The notes: generated by a model not told the origin, from the letters alone. Counted from the stretch's first letter, positions 36,061 to 45,829 are shown. The stretch: 64,000 nucleotides of DNA from CBDFJH01 sp965198095 (GCA_965198095.1 OZ240239.1:3720001-3784000); one strand, 5' to 3'. Program-made: numbers and translations.

Positions 36061-36086
36061 ACGGCTTCCGAACGGGAGCCGTTTTT
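36061..36086 (+). terminator. Rho-independent terminator after tRNA-Leu
   Basis: A 9-bp stem (ACGGCTTCC / GGGAGCCGT, one G-T pair) with loop GAAC is followed by TTTTG. It ends the tRNA-Leu transcript just before the repeat arm. Confidence 0.85.
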
Positions 36087-36108
36087 GTTGCGGCGGGCAT
36101 CTGACCTG

Positions 36109-36669
36109 AATTCATAAATTTGCTGAAAATTTCCATAATTTTATGTAGAACAATCAGTTATCCAATTTGAGCTGAAAAACTTTGTTTTGGTGCAATAACT
36201 GGAAAGCCTGGTATTTACGCAGATTGTTCAGATTTCACGAGTGATTCGGGCCGGATGCCATCGCGGCCGTGGCGTTTCGGCTCTCCAGCTGCTTCGGCGT
36301 TTCTCCTCCCCAGGGCTTAGGGCCCTCTGTGGGACGGGGTCAGGTGCGGGGGCGGATGTGGGGGCGAATGGAAATTCGCGGCGTGGGGGCGGGTCCCGCA
36401 GTGGGCATCAGGCGGGGGGAGGCGTTCATTCCTTTCGCGGCGCCAGTCGTTTCCAGTGAGGCTGAGTCGCCACGGCCCGAGCCTCCCCGTGCCTCGGTAC
36501 GCGCTTCGCGCGACTCGGCATGCTCGGAGGATACGTCCGAAAGCGGCGCCTGCCCCGAGTTGGCCCGAAGGGCCGGATCGAGGAGCCCTTCTTTTGTCAC
36601 CTTTTCTTGGGCGGCAAGAAAAGGTGAGCATGAGTGACTTTCCTAACCTTTTTTATGAGTTATTCAGGC
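36109..36669 (-). repeat. Right arm of the ~0.5 kb dispersed inverted repeat
   Basis: Reverse complement of 338-848, 35 kb away. Outer edges match (GCCTGAATA...CATAAAAAAGGTTAGG at 36669 inward). It is 50 bp longer than the left arm because of a hairpin-rich block at about 36470-36580. It begins 64 bp after the tRNA-Leu gene, and the lysA promoter region follows it. Inversion of the 35-kb interval by recombination between the arms is possible in principle. Confidence 0.9.
36598..36626. other. 12-bp hairpin inside right repeat arm
   Basis: CACCTTTTCTTG, loop GGCGG, CAAGAAAAGGTG. Compared with the left-arm hairpin two pairs differ (T-A to A-T and A-T to C-G) and both remain paired, evidence that the stem is maintained. 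Confidence 0.8.
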
Positions 36670-36746
36670 TGAGGCAAACGCCTGCGGGGTTGACGCTTTT
36701 GGGGGCAAACCGCACCGACGCCTCCTGGGCGGTCATCACCACGATA

Positions 36747-36774
36747 TTGACCATCCCTCGGGGCGATGTAGAAT
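36747..36774 (+). promoter_or_regulatory. Predicted sigma-70-type promoter for the lysA-like gene
   Basis: TTGACC and TAGAAT are separated by 16 bp, about 50 bp upstream of the TTG start at 36824. It sits just outside the right repeat arm. Confidence 0.5.
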
Positions 36775-36823
36775 CAGCGGGCGGCCGGCAGGCCGGGTCG
36801 GGTCAACAGTTTGGGAGGACGAA

Positions 36824-38092
36824 TTGAAACCGTTCGCGTTCCTGACTGAGGCACGGGTCCGAGAAATCCAGAAGGGTTTCGAGACGCCGGTCTTCGTATA
36901 CGACCAGCAGACGCTGGAAGAGAACGCACGCCAGGCCCTCGATTTCCCGAATTCCCACGGGTTGACGGCACGCTATGCGATGAAGGCCCTGCCCACCGGG
37001 GCGGTCGTCCGAGCGTTGAACCGGGCCGGCATGCAGGTCGACGCCAGTTCGGGATTCGAGGTCCACAGGGCCCTGCGCGCCGGCGTCCCCCCCTCCCATA
37101 TCCTCCTGACGGCACAGCAACTGCCCCAAGACCTCAGTGCGCTCCTGGCTCAGGGCGTGGGCTTCAATGCCGGGTCGCTTCGGCAGCTTCGCGGCTTTGG
37201 CGTGCGCTTCCCGGGACGCGAGGTGACCCTTCGCGTGAACCCGGGCCTCGGTTCGGGCCACAACAACCGGACAAACGTCGGCGGTCCGGCCTCCAGCTTC
37301 GGCATCTGGCACGGCGACCTGGGCCGCATCCTGGAGATCCGAAAAGCGCACGACCTCAAGATCACCCGCCTCCACACCCATATCGGATCCGGCGGGAACC
37401 CGCAGATCTGGGAACGCTGTGCGCTCCTCGCGCTCGACATTGCGTCCCGCCTCCCGGACGTTCAGATCCTGAACCTGGGGGGAGGCTTCAAGGTGGGGCG
37501 CATGCCCGGCGAGTTATCCGCCGACCTCCGGAAAATCGGACTCCGGGTCGCCGCGGCCGTCAGGGAATTCCGCGAACAGCACGGCCGTGCGCTGAAGATC
37601 GAGATCGAACCCGGAACCTGGATCGTCGCCAACGCCGGGGTTCTGATCTTCACCGTGATCGACACCGCGGACACCGGCCCCGACGGCTATACCTTCCTGA
37701 AGGCCGACGGCGGCATGACGGAAATTCTGAGGCCCAGTCTCTACGGCGCGCAGCACCCCCTCTGGGTCGTGGCAGCCGAACCGGGCGCACGAGAGCGGAA
37801 ACCGTTCCTGGTTGTCGGTCACTGCTGTGAAAGCGGGGATCTCCTGACGCCGGAACCGGGCAATCCCGAAGGGCTGAGCCCGCGTGAGCTCCCTGAGGCC
37901 AGAGTTGGAGATGCCCTGGTCGTGGGCGGCGCGGGCGCATACTGCTCGGGGATGTCCGCGAAAAACTACAACTCATTCCCCGAGGCCGCGGAGGTCATGA
38001 TTGACAGGGACGGCCGGATACATCTCATCCGAGAGCGCCAGACGCTCCAGCAGCTCATCGTGAACGAACGACTCCCGGAGCAACTCAACTAG
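36824..38092 (+). CDS. lysA: Diaminopimelate decarboxylase-like PLP enzyme
   Basis: This 422-residue fold-type III PLP enzyme has the lysine of YAMKAL (K54) as the likely Schiff-base residue. Other motifs are LHTHIGSGG, LNLGGGFKVG, EIEPGTWIVANAGVL, LRPSLYGAQHP, CCESGD and GAYCSGMSAKNYNSFP, which carry the phosphate-, substrate- and dimer-interface residues of the family. It would decarboxylate meso-diaminopimelate to lysine, although related ornithine/arginine-type decarboxylases share the fold. It starts with TTG, supported by GGGAGG 5 bp upstream. The Nramp-like transporter follows after 46 bp; the functional link is unclear. Confidence 0.8.
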   Translation: MKPFAFLTEARVREIQKGFETPVFVYDQQTLEENARQALDFPNSHGLTARYAMKALPTGAVVRALNRAGMQVDASSGFEVHRALRAGVPPSHILLTAQQLPQDLSALLAQGVGFNAGSLRQLRGFGVRFPGREVTLRVNPGLGSGHNNRTNVGGPASSFGIWHGDLGRILEIRKAHDLKITRLHTHIGSGGNPQIWERCALLALDIASRLPDVQILNLGGGFKVGRMPGELSADLRKIGLRVAAAVREFREQHGRALKIEIEPGTWIVANAGVLIFTVIDTADTGPDGYTFLKADGGMTEILRPSLYGAQHPLWVVAAEPGARERKPFLVVGHCCESGDLLTPEPGNPEGLSPRELPEARVGDALVVGGAGAYCSGMSAKNYNSFPEAAEVMIDRDGRIHLIRERQTLQQLIVNERLPEQLN

Positions 38093-38138
38093 GGTTCATG
38101 CCGCAATTTGACGCACTCCAATAGGAGCAACGACGCCG

Positions 38139-39566
38139 ATGGCAGGCATCTATCGACCGCTGGATGACTTCAAAGTGAGGGATCTTCCCGAAAGGAAGCT
38201 CCCCTTCTGGAAGCTGGCCGGTCCGGGCGCCATTCTCGTCGGCCTCTCGATCGGGGCCGGAGAAATCATCATCTGGCCGCGAATCGTGGCGGAGTTCGGG
38301 TCGAGCATGGTCTGGGCGGCGATTCTGGGCATCTTTCTCCAGCTCTGGATCAACTTCGAAATCGGCCGATGGACCATCAGCACGGGCGAGACGGTCTACA
38401 CGGGCTATAACAGAGTCTGGCGGGGCTTTGCCCCGCTCTTCGTCGGCCTCACGGTTTTCAGCTGGATCGCACCCGGATGGGGCCGGGCGTCAGGGCTTGC
38501 ATTGAAGGCCCTGATCGTCGGACCGGCAGGCGCCGGATCGGACACCTTTTGGACCGTGATCACCTTTGCCGGCGTCGCCACGGTCCTGTTTGGTCCCAAG
38601 CTGATCTATCAGTCCGTCGAGCGCACCGTCGAGCTCCTGGTCGTCCTGGTTACGGCCGGGCTGATCGTCGTCGCGTTCGCCGTCGGGTCTGCAGATACCT
38701 GGATCGACCTCGGATCGGGCATCCTCAACGTCGGCTATATAGATCCCGGAATGAGCATCAAGGCGATGTTCATCTCGATCGTCTTTGCGGGCGCGGGCGG
38801 AACGGCAAACCTTTTCTACACCTTCTATCTGCGGGACAAGCAGGTCGGAATGGGCGGGCACCTGCCTTCGATGCAAAATCCACTGAGGGGGCGTACGGAA
38901 GCGATCCCCACCACCGGGTTTCGATTCGAAGAAACGGAGGAGAATACGAAACGCCTGTCTGCCTGGTGGGACTACATCAAGAAGGATCAACTCCTCTTCT
39001 TCTGGGGTCTGAACACCGTCACCATTCTGCTCTTCATCTTCGGGTCGCTGGCGGTCCTGCATCCGAACGGTATCGTGCCGGCCAGAGGGACACTGATCTG
39101 GGACGAAGCCCAGGTGCTGGGCGAGGTCTGGGGAGATACCGGGCGCTACATCTTTCTCGTCGTCGGCCTGGCGACGTTGTTCAGCACCCAGCTCGGCATC
39201 GTGGACGGCGTGGCGCGATCGATTTCAGACATCGTCCATACGAACTTCAGGGGGGCGCAGAAGCGAGACCAGAGCTGGTGGTACCTGCTCGTTGCCGGGA
39301 CCTGGATGGTCGCCGGCACCCTGATCACCTACGTGATGGAACGGAAGGGCGTGAGCGAGCTCGGCTTTCTGTTCAACGCCGCCTACATCGGCGGTTTTGC
39401 CATGGCCATCTACGTGCCCCTGACCCTCTACATCAACCACCGCTTCCTCCCGAAAGTGGCCCGTCCCGGCAGACTCTGCACCCTGATGGTGGGCATCGGC
39501 TCGATCGTCTACATCACCTTTTCGATTTCGTGCATCGTCTGGGAGATCGGGCGAATCGGCGGCTGA
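38139..39566 (+). CDS. Nramp-related membrane transporter lacking canonical metal motifs
   Basis: The 475-residue membrane protein has about 11 hydrophobic segments. The first reads GPGAILVGLSIGAGEIIIWP, aligned with the first helix of Nramp transporters. The canonical DPGN motif of that helix is replaced by SIGAGE. The sixth-helix MPH motif is replaced by an AGAGGTANLF segment. Proteins with this variant are commonly annotated as Nramp-family divalent-metal transporters, but the missing ligands make manganese or iron transport doubtful. A soluble loop around residues 245-280 separates the two halves. Confidence 0.75.
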   Translation: MAGIYRPLDDFKVRDLPERKLPFWKLAGPGAILVGLSIGAGEIIIWPRIVAEFGSSMVWAAILGIFLQLWINFEIGRWTISTGETVYTGYNRVWRGFAPLFVGLTVFSWIAPGWGRASGLALKALIVGPAGAGSDTFWTVITFAGVATVLFGPKLIYQSVERTVELLVVLVTAGLIVVAFAVGSADTWIDLGSGILNVGYIDPGMSIKAMFISIVFAGAGGTANLFYTFYLRDKQVGMGGHLPSMQNPLRGRTEAIPTTGFRFEETEENTKRLSAWWDYIKKDQLLFFWGLNTVTILLFIFGSLAVLHPNGIVPARGTLIWDEAQVLGEVWGDTGRYIFLVVGLATLFSTQLGIVDGVARSISDIVHTNFRGAQKRDQSWWYLLVAGTWMVAGTLITYVMERKGVSELGFLFNAAYIGGFAMAIYVPLTLYINHRFLPKVARPGRLCTLMVGIGSIVYITFSISCIVWEIGRIGG

Positions 39567-39657
39567 CCGCGCTTCCGGCGATCCTCTCCCGTGGGGGATT
39601 GTTCCTTTTTCACGACCGGGAAGGCGTCTACGAACGATCGGGTGGGATCGACGGCCT

Positions 39658-40593
39658 TCATGCTCCCGGCAGGACCGGCGTTCCATTTTCGTAGGGTTTC
39701 AGCGCCGCGTAAACCACTTCGTTGAGCGGCGTGGGTATACCAAGCGTCCTGCCGAGCCGTACTGCCGTCCCGGTGAGCGCGTCCAACTCCAGTCGCCGAC
39801 CGGCCGTCAGGTCCAGGAGGGTGGAACTGCGCGTCGACGGGTCCGCGTTTTCTTTAAAATACTCGTAACGGCTCACCGCGTAGCCTTCCGGCAGGGCCAC
39901 GCCGCTGGCGCGCGCCAGAGCCTCGATCTCTTTCATCACGCCGAGGAAAAGCGCGCTGCTTTCCGGGCACTCGAACGTCGGGCCCATCGGCAGCCGCAGC
40001 ATGGTAAGCACGCCGCCTGACGCGCAGATGGCCACGAACTTTTCCCACTGCACCAGCGGCATATCCGTCCTCAGCTCGGCTGGCAGGCCGACCTTTTCGA
40101 ACGTTTCGAGGAGCCGCTTCGTGCGCTCGCTCTCACCCCCTTCAGGCTCGCCGAACATCAAGTCCGCCCGAACCCCGCCGTAGGCCACGACCCCGGGCGC
40201 CACCTTGATGCCGCTGCTGTAGGTTGCGCCTGCGATGATGCGTTCCTTCCCAAGGATGCTGCCCAGCAGATCGACGCTCTCCACCCCGTTCAGGACCGTC
40301 AGAACCATCGTGTCGTCGCCGACCAGGGGACGTGTCTGCTCGGCTGCCGATACCAGGTCATAGGTCTTCACGCAGAACAGAACGAGATCGACCGGGCCGA
40401 TTTCGCTCGAGTCATCGGTCGCCCGAATCTGAACGGTCGCGTCGCTGTCGCCGTCCCTGAGCGTCAAGCCCCTTTCGCGAATCGTCTCGAGGTGTGCGCC
40501 TCTTGCAATCAGAGAAACATCCTCCCCGCCCTGGGCGAGGATGACGCCGTAACGCCCCCCGAGCCCTCCCGGACCCATAACCGCGACCCGCAT
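39658..40593 (-). CDS. 2-dehydropantoate 2-reductase-like (ketopantoate reductase) enzyme
   Basis: The protein has 311 residues from the ATG at 40593, which has AGGAGG just upstream. The N-terminal Rossmann motif GPGGLGGRYG (residues 7-16) binds NADPH. EKFVAICASGGVLTMLRLPMG and the SRYEYFKENADPSTRSSTLLDLTAGRRLE region (split around residues 240-270) match the ApbA/PanE C-terminal domain with its lysine, serine and glutamate positions. It would reduce 2-dehydropantoate to pantoate in coenzyme A synthesis, but many relatives act on other 2-oxo acids. Homoserine dehydrogenase lies upstream on the same strand, 125 bp away. Confidence 0.85.
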   Translation of the reverse strand: MRVAVMGPGGLGGRYGVILAQGGEDVSLIARGAHLETIRERGLTLRDGDSDATVQIRATDDSSEIGPVDLVLFCVKTYDLVSAAEQTRPLVGDDTMVLTVLNGVESVDLLGSILGKERIIAGATYSSGIKVAPGVVAYGGVRADLMFGEPEGGESERTKRLLETFEKVGLPAELRTDMPLVQWEKFVAICASGGVLTMLRLPMGPTFECPESSALFLGVMKEIEALARASGVALPEGYAVSRYEYFKENADPSTRSSTLLDLTAGRRLELDALTGTAVRLGRTLGIPTPLNEVVYAALKPYENGTPVLPGA

Positions 40594-40718
40594 TGGCAGC
40601 CTCCTTTGATCGATCCGGGGACCGCGGACGGCGGACCCCGATGTCCTTTCGATCGGACGGACGCGCCGGCCCGGGACCGGGCGCCGTCGATCGATATGCC
40701 GCACCCGGAGACCCTATC

Positions 40719-42026
40719 CTAAGGCTGCACGATGCGAATGACGCGAGGGTCTTCCGTGACAACGGAAAGGTTTTCGATCTCCTGGATCGCCTCGCGCATT
40801 TCGGCCTCCTTGGCCTCGTGGGTCGTCATGATGAGGGGGACGGCCTCCTCCCCGGTCGTAGAGCGCCCGTGCTGGATGACCGTGGCGATACTGATTCCGT
40901 GGTCCGAGAAAAGTCTGGAAATCTGGGCCAAGACCCCGGGCTTGTCGTGCACGGAAAAACGGCAATAGAAACTGCTTTCCAGATCTTCCGGAGGCACGAC
41001 AGAGGCGGAGGGAAGGTCCGCGAGGGTGGGCCGCTGAACGGCTCGTCCTGATGCTTTGCGTTCGGCCACACTCAGGATATCCGAGACGACGGCGCTGGCC
41101 GTAGGCAACTCTCCGGCGCCTTGCCCGTAGAAAATCTGAGGTCCCACGGCATCTCCAACGATCTCGACGGCATTGAATGCATCCTTGATGTTGGCGAGCA
41201 GAGAAGATGAGGGCAGGAGCGCGGGATGAACTCTGGCTTCGATGCGCCCGTTCGATCCCCTGGCGACCGCGAGGAGCTTGATCGTGTAGCCGAGCTCCGC
41301 TGCGAATTCGATGTCCAGCGGGGTGATGTGGGCGATCCCCTCCTTGAGGATCTGTTCCGGAGGGAGACTGACGCGAAAGGCGATGCGGCAAAGCAGCGCG
41401 AGCTTTTGGGCTGCGTCGGTGCCGTCCAGGTCAAGGATCGGATCGGCTTCGGCATACCCCCGTTCCTGAGCCGCTTTGAGCATCTCGCCGAAGCTGCCTC
41501 CCTCGTCCGTCATACGCGTGAGTATGTAGTTGGAGGTTCCGTTTAGGATGCCGAAGATCGACTCAACGTGGTTCGCCACGAGTCCGTCGGTGAGGCTGCG
41601 GATGATGGGGATGCCTCCGCATACGCTGGCCTCGAAGGCCAGTTCAACCTGGCTGCGGTCGGCCGCCCCGAAAAGCTCGTCTCCCCGTTCGGCAAGAAGG
41701 GCCTTGTTGGCCGTGACGACGTTTTTACCCGACTTCAGGGCCTGCAGGCAGAGGGTACGGGCCGGTTCTGTCCCGCCGATCAGTTCGACGACGATCTGAA
41801 CGTTCGGATCCCGGATCACCTCCTCCGGTCTGTCGGTCAGAATGCCCTGGGGAAGTTCCACGCTCCGAGGCTTTGTTCGATCTCTCACCGCGATGCGGTG
41901 GAGTCTTATGTCCAGGCCGTTGACGTCGCGGAAGCGGTCTGTTGAACGCTGAAGGATGCGCACCACGCCCGTGCCGACCACGCCCAACCCGATGATGCCG
42001 ATGCCGACTGTCTCAGGACGTCGCAT
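40719..42026 (-). CDS. hom: Homoserine dehydrogenase with C-terminal ACT domain
   Basis: This 435-residue protein has an N-terminal Rossmann motif GIIGLGVVGTG (10-20), a catalytic domain with GILNGTSNYILTRM and DLDGTDAAQKLALL, and a C-terminal ACT domain (FSVHDKPGVLAQISRLFSDHGISI). It converts aspartate semialdehyde to homoserine for threonine and methionine synthesis; the ACT domain suggests threonine feedback. The open frame extends 85 codons further upstream but that part is unlike the family, and the ATG at 42026 starts the Rossmann fold correctly. It is transcribed away from the tRNA-Asp gene. Confidence 0.95.
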   Translation of the reverse strand: MRRPETVGIGIIGLGVVGTGVVRILQRSTDRFRDVNGLDIRLHRIAVRDRTKPRSVELPQGILTDRPEEVIRDPNVQIVVELIGGTEPARTLCLQALKSGKNVVTANKALLAERGDELFGAADRSQVELAFEASVCGGIPIIRSLTDGLVANHVESIFGILNGTSNYILTRMTDEGGSFGEMLKAAQERGYAEADPILDLDGTDAAQKLALLCRIAFRVSLPPEQILKEGIAHITPLDIEFAAELGYTIKLLAVARGSNGRIEARVHPALLPSSSLLANIKDAFNAVEIVGDAVGPQIFYGQGAGELPTASAVVSDILSVAERKASGRAVQRPTLADLPSASVVPPEDLESSFYCRFSVHDKPGVLAQISRLFSDHGISIATVIQHGRSTTGEEAVPLIMTTHEAKEAEMREAIQEIENLSVVTEDPRVIRIVQP

Positions 42027-42146
42027 TTGAGCGGATTTCCGGGGTTGTTGGGGTGTGAATTTTGAAATATAAGACAATGGGTGAGCAGGGGCAACGCAAA
42101 GCGCCTCTCCGGACCTTCCCGGAGCAGTGCCTGGGGGTGAAAAATC

Positions 42147-42175
42147 TTGACAGCATCCGGGATGCTTTGTTAAGT
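42147..42175 (+). promoter_or_regulatory. Candidate promoter for tRNA-Asp
   Basis: A perfect TTGACA -35 box is followed after 17 bp by TTAAGT, a weak -10 match, about 67 bp upstream of tRNA-Asp in an otherwise empty stretch. Confidence 0.4.
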
Positions 42176-42241
42176 TTAAGTCTTCATTGCCCGTGGCACC
42201 TCTTGAGGTCATCCAAAGAGGGAAATGTGCCTGAAGGGAGT

Positions 42242-42319
42242 GGGGTAGTAGCTCAGTCGGTTCAGAGTGCCGGCCTGTCACGCCGGAGGTCGCGGGTTCG
42301 AGTCCCGTCTACCCCGCCA
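42242..42319 (+). tRNA. tRNA-Asp (anticodon GUC)
   Basis: The acceptor stem is GGGGTAG/CTACCCC. The anticodon stem CCGGC/GCCGG encloses CTGTCAC, giving anticodon GTC. The T-arm GCGGGTTCGAGTCCCGT is standard. Discriminator G is at 42316 and CCA is encoded at 42317-42319. Confidence 0.97.
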
Positions 42320-42345
42320 GCCTTCTTTCGACCCATTTCCTTACT

Positions 42346-42380
42346 CTCGACGTCTGAGTTTGCAGACGTCGAGTTTTTTT
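42346..42380 (+). terminator. Rho-independent terminator after tRNA-Asp
   Basis: A perfect 11-bp stem CTCGACGTCTG/CAGACGTCGAG with a 6-base loop is followed by seven Ts. It separates tRNA-Asp from the Mfd gene 40 bp downstream. Confidence 0.95.
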
Positions 42381-42421
42381 GTGGTTGAGAAACACGACCC
42401 TCGCCGGGATGAAAGGCACCC

Positions 42422-45400
42422 GTGTCTGTTCAACGTCTCTATAACCGGATGAAGCATTCCAGACCGTTTCGGGAACTGGCTTCGCGCCTGGCGTCCGACA
42501 CCCGGGAGATTTCGATTCGGGGGGCATCCGGCTCTCTCTCGGCATTCGCGTCCACCTGTGTGGCGGAGGCCGTTTCAGGACCTGTTCTGGTTGTCTGCGA
42601 CGATGACAGGGCCGACGCGCTGAGGGACGATCTGGAACGGATCCTGGGATCCGAGCACGTTGGATGCTTCCCCGCCTGGGGCGTGTCGCCGTATGACGCG
42701 CGATCTCCTCACCTGGACGTGATGGGGCTTCGAATCGAGGCGCTGGATCTGGCCCGACAGCCCGGCCCGGGCGGGGTGATCGTTTCGCCCGTCGGAGCGC
42801 TCACGGGGCACACGATGCCTCCCGAGGTTTTCGATCAAGCGGTCCAAGCGGTGGACGTCGGGCAAGAGAGATCGCTGGAACGCCTCACCGCGCATCTCGT
42901 GGAGATCGGCTACGAACGGCGACCGATGGTGGATGGGGTCGGTCACTTCAGCGTGCGAGGGGGCATCCTGGACGTCTGTTCGTTCGGTCACGCTCACCCG
43001 TTACGCGTTGAGTTCTTCGGAGACGAAATCACGTCGATCAGACGGTTCAACCTGACCTCGCAGAGGTCTGTGGAAGAGATCCGTTCGGGTCGAATACTTC
43101 CTTGCAGAGAGGCCGTGCTGAGCGATACCCTGAGTGCGTCCTTCGAGGAGAACCTGCGTCTCGCCGAGGCGCGGTTGGGCGTCGAGCTTCCGATTCTCCG
43201 GGAGACCCTGGAACACGAGGGGTCGTTCGACGGCCTTGAGCACTACATCGGCGTCCTCTACGGGGAAGAGACGAGTCTGCTGGATCACCTGTCCGAGGAA
43301 TGTGTCGTTGTCGTGGACGATCCGGAGGCGCTCCCGGAGGCGGCGGAGATGCTTTGGCAGCAGACCGCCCGGGCCGCGGAGCGGCAGCGGCCGCGCCGCG
43401 GTCTGCCGGAGCCCTTGCCCGCCGAAGGGGCGATGCGACATCCGGAGGCCGTTCTGAAAAGGCTCGACAGGATGCGCCGTATCCTGGTCCGGCCTGTGGG
43501 TGGCCGGAGCGGAGACGTGATCGATTTCGAGGGAACGGGCGGACGTCACTATGGCGGACATCTCCAGGCGTTCCTGGAAGACATCGACCAGTTCTGGAAG
43601 AAGGATTACGAGATCGCACTCCTCTGCGAAAGCCGTGGACAACAGGCCCGGTTCGAAGCGCTTCTCGAAGATCGGGCAGGCTTTGTTTCGATCTATGTCG
43701 GAACGCTCCACGCCGGCTTCACCCATGCCCCTTCCCGCGTGTTTGTCGTAAACGACCACGAGGTCTACAGCCGGAATCTCAGGCGCCACCGATACCGCCG
43801 TTTTCAGGACGGCAGCCCGATACGAACCCTTTCCGCCCTTCGAAAGCACGACTTCGTCGTTCACGTGGACTATGGAATCGGGCAGTATGAAGGGATCGAG
43901 CACCTGACCGTCGACGGCGTGAGTCGGGACTGTCTGAAGGTTCGCTACAGAGGTGGAGACCGCGTGTTCGTCCCGGTGGAGCAGATGGATCGCGTGCAGA
44001 AGTATACCAGCCAGGAGGGCGTCGTTCCTGTGCTGAACAAACTCGGCACGGCGGCCTGGGAGCGCCTGAAGGCGCGGACCAGGAAGGAGATCTTCAAGAT
44101 GGCCGCCGAGCTGGTCTCGCTCTACGCCGAGCGAAAGGCGCGTCCGGGCACCGCCTTTGCCCCGGATACGTCCCTGCAGAAGGGCTTGGAGGCCTCGTTC
44201 CCCTATCAGGAAACGCGCGACCAGCTGCAGGCGATCGATGACACGAAGGGCGATATGGAACAGGCGACAGCGATGGACCGCCTGGTTTGCGGTGATGTGG
44301 GATACGGAAAGACCGAGGTCGCGATTCGAGCCGCTTTCAAGGCGGTATCCGACGGGAAGCAGGTGGCCGTGCTCGCACCGACGACGATCCTCGCCCAGCA
44401 GCATTTCCGGACCTTCCGGGAGCGCACGCACGATCTCCCCGTGACGATCGACGTCTTGAGCCGGTTCCGGACGAAAGCCGAGCAGCAAAAGGTGACCGAT
44501 GGACTGAAGTCGGGTCGGGTGGATGTGGTCATCGGCACGCACCGGCTGCTCTCCAAGGATGTGACCTTTAAGGATCTCGGGCTCCTGGTGATCGACGAGG
44601 AGCACCGTTTCGGGGTGCGGCAGAAGGAGCGCCTGAAGCAGTTGAAGCGTCTCGTCGACGTCCTGACCCTGACGGCGACCCCGATCCCGAGGACGCTCCA
44701 CATGTCGTTGATGAAGGCCAGGGACATGTCGATCATTCAGACCCCGCCCAAGGACCGGCTGCCGATCCTCACCGAAGTCCTTCCGTTCAGCGAATCTCGG
44801 GTGGCAGAGGCCATCCTTCGGGAGGTGGACCGCGGGGGTCAGGTCTATTTCGTGCACAACCGGGTACAGTCTATGCCGGCTGTGATGAAGTTCCTGGAGG
44901 AACTGCTGCCCCAGATCCGGTTCGGCACAGGTCACGGCCAGATGCCCGAACGCCAACTCGAGCGCGTGATGGTCGACTTTTTGGAAGGGAAGTATGACTG
45001 CCTCGTTTCCACGATGATCATCGAGTCCGGCTTGGACATCCCGAGCGTGAACACGCTGATCGTGAATCGAGCGGACCGGCTCGGTCTCGCGCAGCTCTAT
45101 CAGCTGCGGGGACGTGTCGGCCGCTCCAACCGCCAGGCGTACTCCTACCTCCTGATTCCGTCGTGGAAATCACTTTCGCGTGCCGCTGTGCGTCGTCTCC
45201 GGGCGATCGAGGAGTTCTCGGACCTGGGGTCCGGGTTCCACATCTCCATGCGTGATATGGAGATCCGAGGGACGGGAAATCTCCTGGGCGTCCAACAGCA
45301 CGGGCATATCGTTGCCGTTGGATTCAATCTCTACTGTCGGCTGCTGGATGAGGCGGTGCGAGAGATCAGGGGGGAAGCGGTCGACCCCGCGTTCGAACCC

Positions 45401-45829
45401 GACGTACAGGTCTCCGTTTCTGCCTTTATCCCGGAGGAGTATATCCCGGATCCGGATCAGAAGATGGGATTCTATCAGCGTCTGGGCGAGGTCAGGCACA
45501 CCGTGGACGTCCTGGCGGTCGAGGAAGAGCTGGCGGACCGTTTCGGACCCCTCCCGGCGCCAACGACCGCCCTGCTGGACACGATTCAAGTCAAAATTCT
45601 GGCGAGGCGGCTACGTTTGAGCGCGGTCCGGATCGGGCAGTCCCTGGCGGTGACCTTCCCGCCGGAGAGGATGCTCAGTCGAGGGCGTGTGGAGAAGATG
45701 GTCAGGCGTTCACCGCGCCCCCTCGAGTTTTTCCTGGGAGACGAGGCCCGGATCGAGGTCGCGCTCGAAGGGACGGAACCGCACGAGTACCTGGCTTCGG
45801 CGAAGCAGGTCCTGGAGAGCCTGGTCTGA
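42422..45829 (+). CDS. mfd: Transcription-repair coupling factor
   Basis: The protein has 1,135 residues, the normal Mfd length. The N-terminal half resembles UvrB domains (GVSPYDARSPHLDVMGLR). An RNA-polymerase-interaction domain is marked by DFVVHVDYGIGQYEGI. The translocase core has Walker A GDVGYGKT (about 623-630), a DEEH box (VIDEEHRFGV, about 724), TATPIPRTLHMSL and QLRGRVGRSNRQAYSYLL. A C-terminal D7 regulatory domain follows. Mfd removes stalled RNA polymerase and recruits UvrA. The start is a GTG at 42422; a shorter ATG start at codon 10 is possible. An AT-rich tract follows the stop. Confidence 0.97.
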   Translation: MSVQRLYNRMKHSRPFRELASRLASDTREISIRGASGSLSAFASTCVAEAVSGPVLVVCDDDRADALRDDLERILGSEHVGCFPAWGVSPYDARSPHLDVMGLRIEALDLARQPGPGGVIVSPVGALTGHTMPPEVFDQAVQAVDVGQERSLERLTAHLVEIGYERRPMVDGVGHFSVRGGILDVCSFGHAHPLRVEFFGDEITSIRRFNLTSQRSVEEIRSGRILPCREAVLSDTLSASFEENLRLAEARLGVELPILRETLEHEGSFDGLEHYIGVLYGEETSLLDHLSEECVVVVDDPEALPEAAEMLWQQTARAAERQRPRRGLPEPLPAEGAMRHPEAVLKRLDRMRRILVRPVGGRSGDVIDFEGTGGRHYGGHLQAFLEDIDQFWKKDYEIALLCESRGQQARFEALLEDRAGFVSIYVGTLHAGFTHAPSRVFVVNDHEVYSRNLRRHRYRRFQDGSPIRTLSALRKHDFVVHVDYGIGQYEGIEHLTVDGVSRDCLKVRYRGGDRVFVPVEQMDRVQKYTSQEGVVPVLNKLGTAAWERLKARTRKEIFKMAAELVSLYAERKARPGTAFAPDTSLQKGLEASFPYQETRDQLQAIDDTKGDMEQATAMDRLVCGDVGYGKTEVAIRAAFKAVSDGKQVAVLAPTTILAQQHFRTFRERTHDLPVTIDVLSRFRTKAEQQKVTDGLKSGRVDVVIGTHRLLSKDVTFKDLGLLVIDEEHRFGVRQKERLKQLKRLVDVLTLTATPIPRTLHMSLMKARDMSIIQTPPKDRLPILTEVLPFSESRVAEAILREVDRGGQVYFVHNRVQSMPAVMKFLEELLPQIRFGTGHGQMPERQLERVMVDFLEGKYDCLVSTMIIESGLDIPSVNTLIVNRADRLGLAQLYQLRGRVGRSNRQAYSYLLIPSWKSLSRAAVRRLRAIEEFSDLGSGFHISMRDMEIRGTGNLLGVQQHGHIVAVGFNLYCRLLDEAVREIRGEAVDPAFEPDVQVSVSAFIPEEYIPDPDQKMGFYQRLGEVRHTVDVLAVEEELADRFGPLPAPTTALLDTIQVKILARRLRLSAVRIGQSLAVTFPPERMLSRGRVEKMVRRSPRPLEFFLGDEARIEVALEGTEPHEYLASAKQVLESLV

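Noticed and set aside
40594..40704. Upstream extension of the ketopantoate-reductase-like ORF
   Set aside because: The Rossmann motif and AGGAGG box place the start at 40593; the extension is arginine-rich read-through.
43001..44956. A 651-codon antisense open frame within mfd
   Set aside because: It is a GC-rich shadow of the strongly conserved Mfd coding sequence.
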